Assembly (NCBI GenBank): GCA_937930605.1
Contig: CALHBZ010000111.1
Location: forward strand, 1-5,579
DNA length: 5,579 nt
From: Streptococcus oralis
Lineage (GTDB): Bacteria > Bacillota > Bacilli > Lactobacillales > Streptococcaceae
Direction of reading: 5' to 3'
Shown in pieces: positions 1 through 4,891 of this stretch. Below the pieces are notes generated by a model that worked only from the letters and a program-made list of their open reading frames with translations, was not told where the DNA came from and did no database searches. The translations under genes and the position numbers were made by a program. Position 1 is the first letter of the stretch. Each line of letters begins with the position of its first letter.

Positions 1-1
1 C

Positions 2-226
2 TTGCCAGACCACGTCAAAAAGTTAGTCGCACCAGCTATGAATACAAAGATGTATGACCATCCGGCAACTCAGACTAATCTGAAAACATTAGAAAACTAC
101 GGTTATCAGCTGATTGCTCCTAAAGAATCCCTGCTAGCTTGTGGAGACTACGGAAGGGGAGCTTTGGCAGACCTGGATATTATTTTAGAAAGAATAAAGG
201 AAACACTCAATGAAAAAACGCTCTAA
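2..226 (+). CDS. coaC: Phosphopantothenoylcysteine decarboxylase, C-terminal part (5' end outside window)
   Basis: This is the last 74 codons of a flavin-dependent decarboxylase that converts 4'-phosphopantothenoylcysteine to 4'-phosphopantetheine in cytoplasmic coenzyme A synthesis. Two signatures of the HFCD/Dfp family are visible: APAMNTKMY at fragment residues 10-18, matching the PxMNxxM substrate-binding motif with its key Asn (N14), and LACGDYGRGALAD at 45-57, the substrate-clamp region with the reactive Cys (C47). The frame is open to the left edge; the TTG at position 2 is only the first codon seen and not a start, because the Rossmann-like FMN-binding N-terminal half (about 100 residues) is missing. 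The protein ends in a short helix without a fused CoaB domain, so this is the stand-alone CoaC typical of streptococci. Its last 17 nt overlap the following transporter gene, which implies an operon and translational coupling. Confidence 0.93.
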   Translation: MPDHVKKLVAPAMNTKMYDHPATQTNLKTLENYGYQLIAPKESLLACGDYGRGALADLDIILERIKETLNEKTL

Positions 227-773
227 TATTGCTCCGATTGCTATCTTTTTTGCGACCATGTTAGTCATTCACTTTCTGAGCTCTCTCTTATTTAATCTAT
301 TCCCATTCCCAATCAAACCAACTATCGTGCATATTCCTGTCATTATTGCAAGTATTATTTACGGTCCACGAGTTGGTATTACACTTGGTTTCTTGATGGG
401 ATTACTTAGCTTGACGGTTAACACGATTACAATCCTTCCAACCAGCTACCTATTCTCACCTTTTGTACCAAACGGAAATATCTATTCAGCGATTATAGCT
501 ATTGTACCTCGCATTTTGATTGGTCTGACACCTTACTTGGTTTATAGATTATTAAAGAATAGAACGGGTCTCATCATTGCCGGAGCTCTCGGTTCACTTA
601 CAAATACAGTCTTTGTACTTGGGGGAATCTTCTTCCTTTTTGGAAATGTCTTCGATGGCAATATCCAAAAACTCCTGGCAACCGTTATTTCTACAAACTC
701 AATTGCCGAGCTTGTCATTTCTGCCGTTCTAACAGTAGCAATTGTCCCACGTCTCGAAACCTTGAAGAAATAA
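210..773 (+). CDS. panT: ECF transporter S component, probable pantothenate (CoA precursor) permease PanT
   Basis: A 187-residue integral membrane protein of the ECF-transporter S-component (substrate-binding) class. About six hydrophobic segments can be seen, roughly at residues 8-31, 36-52, 53-75, 91-115, 119-145 and 160-181. The first helix carries an AxxxA motif (A11-IFF-A15), the small-residue face by which S components dock on EcfT. No EcfA, EcfA' or EcfT gene is adjacent, so it would share a housekeeping module encoded elsewhere (group II). The ATG at 210 lies inside the 3' end of coaC and has an AAAGGAAA ribosome site just upstream (about 197-203). Overlap with a coenzyme A synthesis gene suggests import of pantothenate or a related precursor. 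Substrate is inferred from context; the family is seen in the sequence. A different vitamin-like substrate is possible. Confidence 0.75.
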   Translation: MKKRSNIAPIAIFFATMLVIHFLSSLLFNLFPFPIKPTIVHIPVIIASIIYGPRVGITLGFLMGLLSLTVNTITILPTSYLFSPFVPNGNIYSAIIAIVPRILIGLTPYLVYRLLKNRTGLIIAGALGSLTNTVFVLGGIFFLFGNVFDGNIQKLLATVISTNSIAELVISAVLTVAIVPRLETLKK

Positions 774-779
774 AAAAAC

Positions 780-808
780 AACTCCACTTTCATCCTGAAG
801 GTGGAGTT
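780..808 (-). terminator. Intrinsic terminator shared by convergent genes, best for the minus strand
   Basis: A hairpin with 12 paired bases (AACTCCACTTTC at 780-791 against GAAGGTGGAGTT at 797-808, one G-T wobble) and a 5-base loop. On the minus strand it is followed by TGTTTTTTTA (779-770), a proper U-tract, and it starts only 6 nt after the stop of the minus-strand gene. In the plus direction the following sequence is AAGCATTTAAAA, a poor U-tract, so termination of the coaC-panT transcript here would be weaker. It sits between the two convergent stops at 773 and 815. Confidence 0.85.
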
Positions 809-814
809 AAGCAT

Positions 815-1174
815 TTAAAACATGAGAAACATCAATAGAATATGAAAGCCAAAGCGCAGGAGATGATACGAAAGAGGGGTAGGTTGCTGGCTTTTCTGGC
901 TATCCAAATATAGGGTTAGTGATAGAAAAATCAAACCAAATGCAATCACCAATCTGACGAAATAGGAAATTTTTAGTATAGCAACCATCAAGAAAATACC
1001 TAATAAGGGATGGTCCAAAAGTGAAAGAGCTAGGGTACCTGCTAATAGAGAGATTAGTGAAAGGACCAATAAACTATACACTATGAAACGAGTCCAACCT
1101 GAAACAACTTTCCCTTCTTTTTTCAGTTTTGACATCATCACGATTACCACAACGAGGTAAACAACAAGTATCAT
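815..1174 (-). CDS. Small hydrophobic membrane protein of unknown function
   Basis: A 119-residue, very hydrophobic protein that I do not recognise. It has about four or five possible membrane segments, roughly at residues 1-15, 30-53, 56-70, 72-92 and 102-119, with a basic stretch (SKLKKEGK, 15-22) after the first and a polar stretch (DSQKSQQPTP, 91-100) near the end. No catalytic or binding motif is visible. Two starts are possible: GTG at 1177 and ATG at 1174. I chose the ATG because the AGGAG at 1187-1183 is 8 nt from it and only 5 nt from the GTG. The gene is monocistronic by layout: its own promoter at 1238-1210, a terminator right after its stop, and convergent to panT. Its position between two vitamin-transporter genes may be coincidence. 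Promoter, ribosome site and terminator together argue that it is a real gene. Confidence 0.7.
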   Translation of the reverse strand: MILVVYLVVVIVMMSKLKKEGKVVSGWTRFIVYSLLVLSLISLLAGTLALSLLDHPLLGIFLMVAILKISYFVRLVIAFGLIFLSLTLYLDSQKSQQPTPLSYHLLRFGFHILLMFLMF

Positions 1175-1182
1175 CACATTTT

Positions 1183-1187
1183 CTCCT
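1183..1187 (-). promoter_or_regulatory. Ribosome binding site of the small membrane-protein gene
   Basis: AGGAG on the minus strand, 8 nt from the ATG at 1174 and 5 nt from an in-frame GTG at 1177. The spacing favours the ATG, but the GTG cannot be excluded. A third ATG (1179-1177) is out of frame and runs straight into TGA. Confidence 0.6.
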
Positions 1188-1209
1188 AAAACAAAAAATT
1201 CTTTACCAT

Positions 1210-1238
1210 ATTTTAACCAAATTTTCCTGAAAAATCAA
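1210..1238 (-). promoter_or_regulatory. Sigma-70-type promoter for the small membrane-protein gene
   Basis: On the minus strand TTGATT (1238-1233) and TAAAAT (1215-1210) are separated by exactly 17 nt, close to the TTGACA/TATAAT consensus. It would start transcription near 1203, giving a leader of about 30 nt that contains the AGGAG. It lies back to back with the niaX promoter; the two -35 boxes are about 10 nt apart. Confidence 0.65.
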
Positions 1239-1247
1239 TAAAGCTTC

Positions 1248-1279
1248 TTGACTTGATTGGTGATTTATTGTACTATACT
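1248..1279 (+). promoter_or_regulatory. Sigma-70-type promoter of niaX-niaR
   Basis: TTGACT (1248-1253) is followed after 17 nt by TACTAT (1271-1276). An overlapping alternative is TTGATT (1253-1258) with TATACT (1274-1279) at 15-nt spacing. Either way the -10 region overlaps or touches the NiaR-type operator that begins at 1276, so bound repressor should block RNA polymerase. Confidence 0.65.
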
Positions 1280-1297
1280 TGTGTATATACAGATAAA
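1276..1297 (+). promoter_or_regulatory. NiaR operator (niacin-responsive)
   Basis: A 22-nt site whose centre, TGTATATACA (1282-1291), is a perfect 10-bp palindrome. From memory, the NiaR site described for pneumococcus starts TACWRGTGT, continues MTWKACA and ends SSTRWA; by my count this site matches 20 of 22 positions (mismatches at positions 5 and 18). It covers the end of the -10 region and stops just before the niaX ribosome site, and niaR is the second gene of the transcript. Match and location are seen; binding is inferred. Confidence 0.75.
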
Positions 1298-1298
1298 T

Positions 1299-1303
1299 GG
1301 AGG
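1299..1303 (+). promoter_or_regulatory. Ribosome binding site that fixes the niaX start
   Basis: GGAGG lies 5 nt before the ATG at 1309. An in-frame ATG at 1297 overlaps this element and has no ribosome site of its own, so it is not the start even though it lengthens the open frame by four codons. Confidence 0.8.
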
Positions 1304-1308
1304 TTCTT

Positions 1309-1836
1309 ATGGATATACGGAAAAAAACGCAGTTTATGACCATGACTGCCCTACTCACTGCAATCGCGATTTTGATTCCAATCATTATGCCTTTTAAAAT
1401 CGTCATCCCACCCGCTTCTTACACCTTGGGAAGTCATATTGCCATCTTTATCGCCATGTTTCTTTCGCCTTTGATGGCTGGTTTTGTGATTATTGCATCT
1501 AGTCTCGGCTTCCTGATGGCAGGTTATCCGCCTGTTATTGTACTCCGTGCTTTCTCTCACATCGTTTTTGGTATTTTGGGAGCTTTGTACTTAAAGAAAT
1601 TCCCTGAAACATTGGATAAACCAAAGGCATCTTGGATTTTTAACTTTGTTTTGGGTGTTGTTCATGCTATCGCTGAAGTGGTAGCTTGTATCATCTTCTA
1701 TGCTACTTCAGGGACAAATGTTGAAAATATGTTTTATGTTCTCTTTGTCCTAGTTGGTTTTGGAACAATCGTCCATAGTATGGTAGACTATACATTAGCA
1801 CTAGCTGTCTATAAAGTGCTTCGAAAACGTCGCTAA
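1309..1836 (+). CDS. niaX: Niacin ECF transporter S component NiaX
   Basis: A 175-residue membrane protein, the substrate-binding subunit of an ECF-type vitamin importer for nicotinic acid (niacin), feeding NAD synthesis. About six hydrophobic segments: roughly residues 9-28, 40-56, 57-72, 76-95, 108-131 and 140-168. Helix 1 contains AxxxA (A14-LLT-A18), the EcfT-docking motif of S components, and FKIVIPPASYTLGSH (29-43) leads into helix 2. The tail is basic (KVLRKRR), as expected for a cytoplasmic C-terminus. No ATPase or EcfT gene is next to it, so it is a group II solitary S component. The start is set by GGAGG at 1299-1303. It is followed after 11 nt by niaR and preceded by a NiaR-type operator, which is the main reason for assigning niacin as substrate. 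Confidence 0.87.
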   Translation: MDIRKKTQFMTMTALLTAIAILIPIIMPFKIVIPPASYTLGSHIAIFIAMFLSPLMAGFVIIASSLGFLMAGYPPVIVLRAFSHIVFGILGALYLKKFPETLDKPKASWIFNFVLGVVHAIAEVVACIIFYATSGTNVENMFYVLFVLVGFGTIVHSMVDYTLALAVYKVLRKRR

Positions 1837-1847
1837 AAGGAAAAACT

Positions 1848-2363
1848 ATGACAAAGGATCGCAAACAAGCTCTTCTCAAACTGTTAAAAGAGGCGCCAAA
1901 AGCCCTCAATGGTCAAACCTTGGCTGAGCACTTCCATGTTACGCGCCAAGTCATTGTACAGGACATCGCTATTCTCCGAGCAGATGGAGCTCCTATCCTA
2001 TCCACTAATCGCGGTTATATCTACAAAGAAAATGATGCCAGTCCTTACGTTCACAAACTTTTCAAGGTCAAACATGAGATGGAAGAAATTGGGCAGGAAC
2101 TCCTAGCCATTGTAGATAATGGCGGACGTGTTCAGAATACCTTGATTGACCATCCAGTTTATGGAGAAATTGAAACCCTGCTCAAACTCACCTGTCGCCG
2201 AGATGTTCAGCATTTTCTAGAGCAAGTCGAGAAGTCTGACTTTAGACCCCTTTCTGAATTGACAGACGGCATCCATTACCACCTTGTCGAAGCAGAAACA
2301 CAACAAGACCTTCTCTATATCGAGCAGGCCTTGGATCAGCTAGGTTATTTGGTAAAGGACTAG
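1848..2363 (+). CDS. niaR: Niacin-responsive transcriptional repressor NiaR (HTH_11 plus 3H domain)
   Basis: A 171-residue cytoplasmic repressor of NAD-precursor uptake and salvage genes, which uses niacin as co-repressor. Residues about 4-60 form a winged helix-turn-helix of the HTH_11 type (NGQTLAEHFHVTRQVIVQDI at 21-40, then wing STNRGYIY). Residues about 67-169 are the 3H domain. H76, E84, H143 and H145 (the last two in GIHYH) have the same 8- and 2-residue spacings as the metal ligands I recall from the Thermotoga NiaR structure; DHPVYGEI (101-108) is another conserved block. The length is normal for the family. The ATG at 1848 follows an AAAGGAAAA ribosome site (about 1837-1845) and lies 11 nt after niaX, so the repressor is co-transcribed with the transporter and should repress its own promoter. 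Its TAG overlaps the stop of mutX on the other strand. Confidence 0.92.
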   Translation: MTKDRKQALLKLLKEAPKALNGQTLAEHFHVTRQVIVQDIAILRADGAPILSTNRGYIYKENDASPYVHKLFKVKHEMEEIGQELLAIVDNGGRVQNTLIDHPVYGEIETLLKLTCRRDVQHFLEQVEKSDFRPLSELTDGIHYHLVEAETQQDLLYIEQALDQLGYLVKD

Positions 2364-2827
2364 AAGGTTTCCTTTTCCCATCCGTCCTCTTTACGATGAC
2401 GGTAGAAAAATTCCGACTTGTCAGGTGCTTCCATCATTTCCATCAGAGGCAACATATCATAGGCCAGATCCAAGTTTGGAATCTGGTCTTTTTTCACCCA
2501 AGATACTTCTCCTTCCTCTGAGGATTGGAGATTCCCAGTAAACTCTGTCGCCTTATAACAAACAACGATGTAGCGCCCACCTGTATCTAAGGGCCAGTTT
2601 TTAATGCCGACTAGTTGTGGATTCTGAATCGTTAGACCTGTTTCTTCATAAATCTCACGAATGACAGACTCGGCAAAGGACTCGCCATTCTCAACATGTC
2701 CTCCTGGAAAGGCATAGCCAGACCAGCGATTGTTTTCGGGAGAGCGATATTGCATGACTACACGCTTGGTTTCAATGTCTTCAATCAGACAAATATTGGT
2801 TAAAATGGTTAATTGTGCTCGAGACAT
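2360..2827 (-). CDS. mutX: Nudix hydrolase, 8-oxo-dGTP diphosphatase MutX
   Basis: A 155-residue Nudix hydrolase that removes oxidised dGTP from the nucleotide pool and so limits A-T to C-G transversions. The Nudix box is complete at residues 43-65: G43, E49, then R57-E58, E61-E62, G64 and L65 fit GX5EX7REUXEEXGU, with the E58/E61/E62 metal-binding glutamates present. FPGG just before it and WVKKDQIP (115-122) are typical of the MutT/MutX family. The length agrees with pneumococcal MutX. The start ATG at 2827 has only a weak ribosome site (AGAAAG at about 2840-2835). It starts 19 nt after the stop of a short open frame, which suggests co-transcription with the membrane-protein genes to the right. 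Its TAG overlaps the niaR TAG (shared CTAG), leaving no room for a terminator. Another Nudix substrate cannot be excluded from sequence alone. Confidence 0.9.
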   Translation of the reverse strand: MSRAQLTILTNICLIEDIETKRVVMQYRSPENNRWSGYAFPGGHVENGESFAESVIREIYEETGLTIQNPQLVGIKNWPLDTGGRYIVVCYKATEFTGNLQSSEEGEVSWVKKDQIPNLDLAYDMLPLMEMMEAPDKSEFFYRHRKEDGWEKETF

Positions 2828-2846
2828 AATACTTACTTTCTAATAT

Positions 2847-2996
2847 TTAATCTTTTTCTACATACTTAACTTCAGACTTCATAATCAAAGGATTCACTAA
2901 GTCGTGATATTCATGAATTTCATGGAGCAAAAATCCTCTGATGATTCTGATTTCATTTTTTTCCTTATTCACATTGTAGTCTAGATTGATCGGCAT
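2847..2996 (-). CDS. Short open frame: possible small protein or frame-displaced C-terminal tail of the 102-aa membrane protein
   Basis: A 49-codon frame from ATG 2996 to TAA 2849-2847 that is too short for ordinary gene lists; it can also be read from ATG 3014 (55 codons) or GTG 2972 (41 codons). The product has protein-like composition, for example NEIRIIRGFLLHEIHEYHD and ending KSEVKYVEKD, charged and soluble-looking. It overlaps the end of the 102-aa membrane-protein gene by 32 nt in the +1 frame. None of the possible starts has a convincing ribosome site. Reading the two frames together would give a membrane protein of about 140 residues with a cytoplasmic tail, so a one-base insertion (or two-base deletion) between about 3020 and 2965 could have split one gene. 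The alternative is a genuine small protein translated by coupling. Confidence 0.4.
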   Translation of the reverse strand: MPINLDYNVNKEKNEIRIIRGFLLHEIHEYHDLVNPLIMKSEVKYVEKD

Positions 2997-3273
2997 AGAT
3001 GAATATGGAACCATAGAAAAATGTCAGAGACCAGATAATGAGAGCAAAGAAGCCGCTGAGAGCTTGAAAAATCAGATGATACCATTGAAAGATTCTCGTT
3101 TTATAGAAGATAGCCCATGGCTGAATAAATAAGGTTAGACAGAGACCAAAAAACCAGATATTCCACAAACCTGGTGTAAAGGCTAAACCAAACAATCCTA
3201 AGATAAAATGAATCAGGGCGAATACCAGGAACAGAAGGTAAATAACCCTAAATATAGTTAAATGTTTTATCAT
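2965..3273 (-). CDS. Three-helix membrane protein of unknown function, perhaps truncated at its C-terminus
   Basis: A 102-residue protein that I do not recognise. Three membrane segments are clear: roughly residues 8-30, 36-57 and 68-93, rich in Phe, Leu and Trp. The end (ADQSRLQCE) stops abruptly just after the third helix, while an apparent coding tail follows in the +1 frame, so the protein may be shortened by a frameshift. The start is well supported: ATG 3273 overlaps the stop of the upstream 175-aa gene as ATGA, and AGGAG (3284-3280) lies 6 nt before it, inside the upstream gene's last codons. The coupling suggests that the two membrane proteins are made together and may form a complex. 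No motif points to a function. Confidence 0.75.
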   Translation of the reverse strand: MIKHLTIFRVIYLLFLVFALIHFILGLFGLAFTPGLWNIWFFGLCLTLFIQPWAIFYKTRIFQWYHLIFQALSGFFALIIWSLTFFYGSIFIYADQSRLQCE

Positions 3274-3797
3274 GATTGACTCCTTTTCTTTTTAACATAT
3301 TTGGAAATTAAAATAATCAATGCAGCCACTAGGAAGAAGATCACATAAGTTAGAATAGGAAACCAGATGTAGCGGTGATCTAGAGTTAGCAGGGGAGGAA
3401 TACTCTTTCTGTTTCGACTCGATAATCCAAAAAACAAGTGAAACAACAGAACTACTCCATTTAGATACAAGAATAGTTCTGCAAAATCTTGTACTGTATG
3501 CATTCCATCAAAAGTATCTCTAAAAGCACCTTGATAAAGCATGTTCACTAAGAATATAAGATTCAGAAAGAGCGGGAAAAGATAATTGAAGTTTTGATAG
3601 GGTTTTGGAACAAGACTTGTTCCAAACAACAAATAGAATACCCCAAAAGCTGAAAGAAAAAATATACTACTATCTAATAGAAAAGCTATTTTTGAATGCT
3701 GTAGCAACCACAATTTTGCTTTATCTATCCAGCTCATTTTTTGATTTGGCTTATGGTATTTTTTTGAATTTTTCTGTGCCATGACTTTCTTTTTCAT
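3270..3797 (-). CDS. Four-helix membrane protein of unknown function
   Basis: A 175-residue protein that I do not recognise. The N-terminal 35 residues are basic and polar (KKKVMAQKNSKKYHKPNQK), probably cytoplasmic. Four hydrophobic segments follow at about 37-60, 71-90, 105-125 and 145-167, and the tail is basic (KYVKKKRSQS), placing both ends inside by the positive-inside rule. Two starts are possible, ATG 3797 and ATG 3782 (residue 6); neither has a strong ribosome site, with only purine-rich GAAAG/AAGAAA stretches upstream. The gene ends in an ATGA overlap with the following membrane-protein gene. The 100-nt gap to its right holds AT-rich sequence and short imperfect inverted repeats but no promoter or terminator I would defend. 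Function cannot be inferred from the sequence. Confidence 0.78.
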   Translation of the reverse strand: MKKKVMAQKNSKKYHKPNQKMSWIDKAKLWLLQHSKIAFLLDSSIFFLSAFGVFYLLFGTSLVPKPYQNFNYLFPLFLNLIFLVNMLYQGAFRDTFDGMHTVQDFAELFLYLNGVVLLFHLFFGLSSRNRKSIPPLLTLDHRYIWFPILTYVIFFLVAALIILISKYVKKKRSQS

Positions 3798-3897
3798 TTA
3801 TTTCTTATTCTTTCTTTTTTCGACTGTTCAAAGAGATTAAAACTCTGTTCTCTCTTTAAGAGATACAAGCTTAAAAGCTTAATCTTATCAACTAAAA

Positions 3898-4761
3898 CTA
3901 ACCAGTTCTGTTCTTTTCGTAACTTATCAGTTTATGATTCTTAATCTTTAAAGAAACACCACTACCTGAACGATATCCTTTGGCACCATAGTAATAAGAA
4001 ACCTCATAAAAGGCATCTGGCAACTCAGCATTATCTATCCCATTCGAGATAAACTCTGTCAGTCCACCCTCACTATCAAAATAATCTTTTTCACCCTCTT
4101 CTAAAACAGTGTCTTTGTATTTTACACTTCCTTTTATAATTTCTTTTTCTAGAAATTCATCAATAGGAATATCATATAAACCTTGAAAAGGTTTCCCATC
4201 TTTACGATTCTTTTCTAAAAGAGCGTAATATTCTTCTATATTTTTGGCACGATCATCGACACTCCAGTAGGTATTTACATACTCTAGATTTGGATTCTCA
4301 AATTTCTTGAAAAACTTCTCCACTTTTTCTTTATTGGAAACACTGTCTGGATGTTGATCAAGTAATTCATCAGCTATCCCCGAGAATTCTCGTAACATAG
4401 TTTTAGTAGTGCCATCGTAGGCTAGTTCTTCATATGTTTTGCGAGAACCATTTGAAGATTTAGGATTATATATCAAACTATCACTAACAGTGACTTTCCT
4501 CCCATTAACTTCTTCACTATAATCGTATTCAATTTCATACTCTACAGAAGGCCATCTGGATCTAGAATATTTAGTAACCTTTACATCTCCTTCAAAACCA
4601 TATAACTTTAAGGTGCTTCTTGTTACACTCTCAATTTCTGATTGAGATGGTCCAGAAAAAGTATTATGAAATGAAACTAATAAAATGACTACAAAACTTA
4701 GAAAACAAGCTGAGAGGATAATTGCGATAAAACTGAAATTCAACACTAACGCTTTTTTCAT
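3898..4761 (-). CDS. Membrane-anchored extracytoplasmic protein of unknown function
   Basis: A 287-residue protein that I do not recognise. Residues 1-6 are basic (MKKA), 7-31 are one long hydrophobic segment, and the remaining 255 or so residues are hydrophilic with many Glu, Lys, Tyr and Ser, so the body is probably outside the cell. LSAC at 16-19 fits a lipobox, but hydrophobic residues continue for about 12 positions after the Cys, which is unusual for a lipoprotein and favours an uncleaved signal anchor. The body begins with a segment of alternating polar and aromatic residues (SVEYEIEYDYSEEV, 72-85) that may be beta-structured. The ATG at 4761 has AGGAG at 4775-4771, 9 nt away. The gene starts 43 nt after the uvrB tail, so it originally lay directly downstream of uvrB. 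No terminator separates it from the helicase gene on its right. Confidence 0.8.
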   Translation of the reverse strand: MKKALVLNFSFIAIILSACFLSFVVILLVSFHNTFSGPSQSEIESVTRSTLKLYGFEGDVKVTKYSRSRWPSVEYEIEYDYSEEVNGRKVTVSDSLIYNPKSSNGSRKTYEELAYDGTTKTMLREFSGIADELLDQHPDSVSNKEKVEKFFKKFENPNLEYVNTYWSVDDRAKNIEEYYALLEKNRKDGKPFQGLYDIPIDEFLEKEIIKGSVKYKDTVLEEGEKDYFDSEGGLTEFISNGIDNAELPDAFYEVSYYYGAKGYRSGSGVSLKIKNHKLISYEKNRTG

Positions 4762-4804
4762 TACTACATTCTCCTAGTTAAACATATTTAAAATTCATTT
4801 TTTT

Positions 4805-4891
4805 CTAATCCAAAGCCTTGACTTCCAACATCATATCACGTATCTGAGCTGCCAGTTCAAAGTCAAGCACTTCGACGGCTTCTTGCATTTG
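4805..4891 (-). pseudogene. uvrB: Displaced 3' end of uvrB (UVR domain only)
   Basis: Read leftward on the minus strand, these 29 codons give the end of UvrB: the 28 residues include DFELAAQIRDMM and end LEVKALD, then TAG. This is the C-terminal UVR domain by which UvrB contacts UvrC in nucleotide excision repair. The rest of the gene (over 600 codons) is absent from the window: the same frame has TAA at 4894-4892, immediately before the first matching codon, and then AT-rich DNA and an unrelated gene. No ribosome site precedes the internal ATG at 4888, so the fragment is unlikely to be translated. It most likely marks where an element entered the uvrB 3' end. An intact uvrB probably lies beyond the right edge, either with its own copy of this tail or truncated. 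Confidence 0.8.

Noticed and set aside
542..814. Open frame of 90 codons on the minus strand inside panT
   Set aside because: Antisense shadow of panT; it covers the terminator hairpin, has no ribosome site and an unlikely composition.
1297..1308. Upstream in-frame ATG adding MEVL to NiaX
   Set aside because: It overlaps the end of the operator and the GGAGG element itself, with no ribosome site before it.
1203..1560. Two minus-strand open frames (67 and 69 codons) across the niaX promoter and 5' part
   Set aside because: They run antisense to NiaX, and one crosses both promoters and the operator; there is no ribosome site or recognisable product.
1703..2106. Open frames of 68 codons (minus) and 65 codons (plus) overlapping niaX/niaR
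   Set aside because: Shadows of NiaX and NiaR, whose families and motifs are clear in the main frame.
2945..2965. Nineteen-codon frame on the minus strand starting after AAGGAAAAAA
   Set aside because: The ribosome site is fair but the peptide is very short, low in information and overlaps the better supported +1 tail frame.
3860..3895. AAGCTT-AA-AAGCTT double palindrome and nearby short inverted repeats as a terminator
   Set aside because: The best stems are only 4-7 bp or have bulges or large loops, and no U-tract follows on the minus strand.
4776..4800. Six-codon leader-like frame (MNFKYV) between the uvrB tail and the 287-aa gene
   Set aside because: It has no ribosome site and no attenuator-like structure; chance is sufficient.
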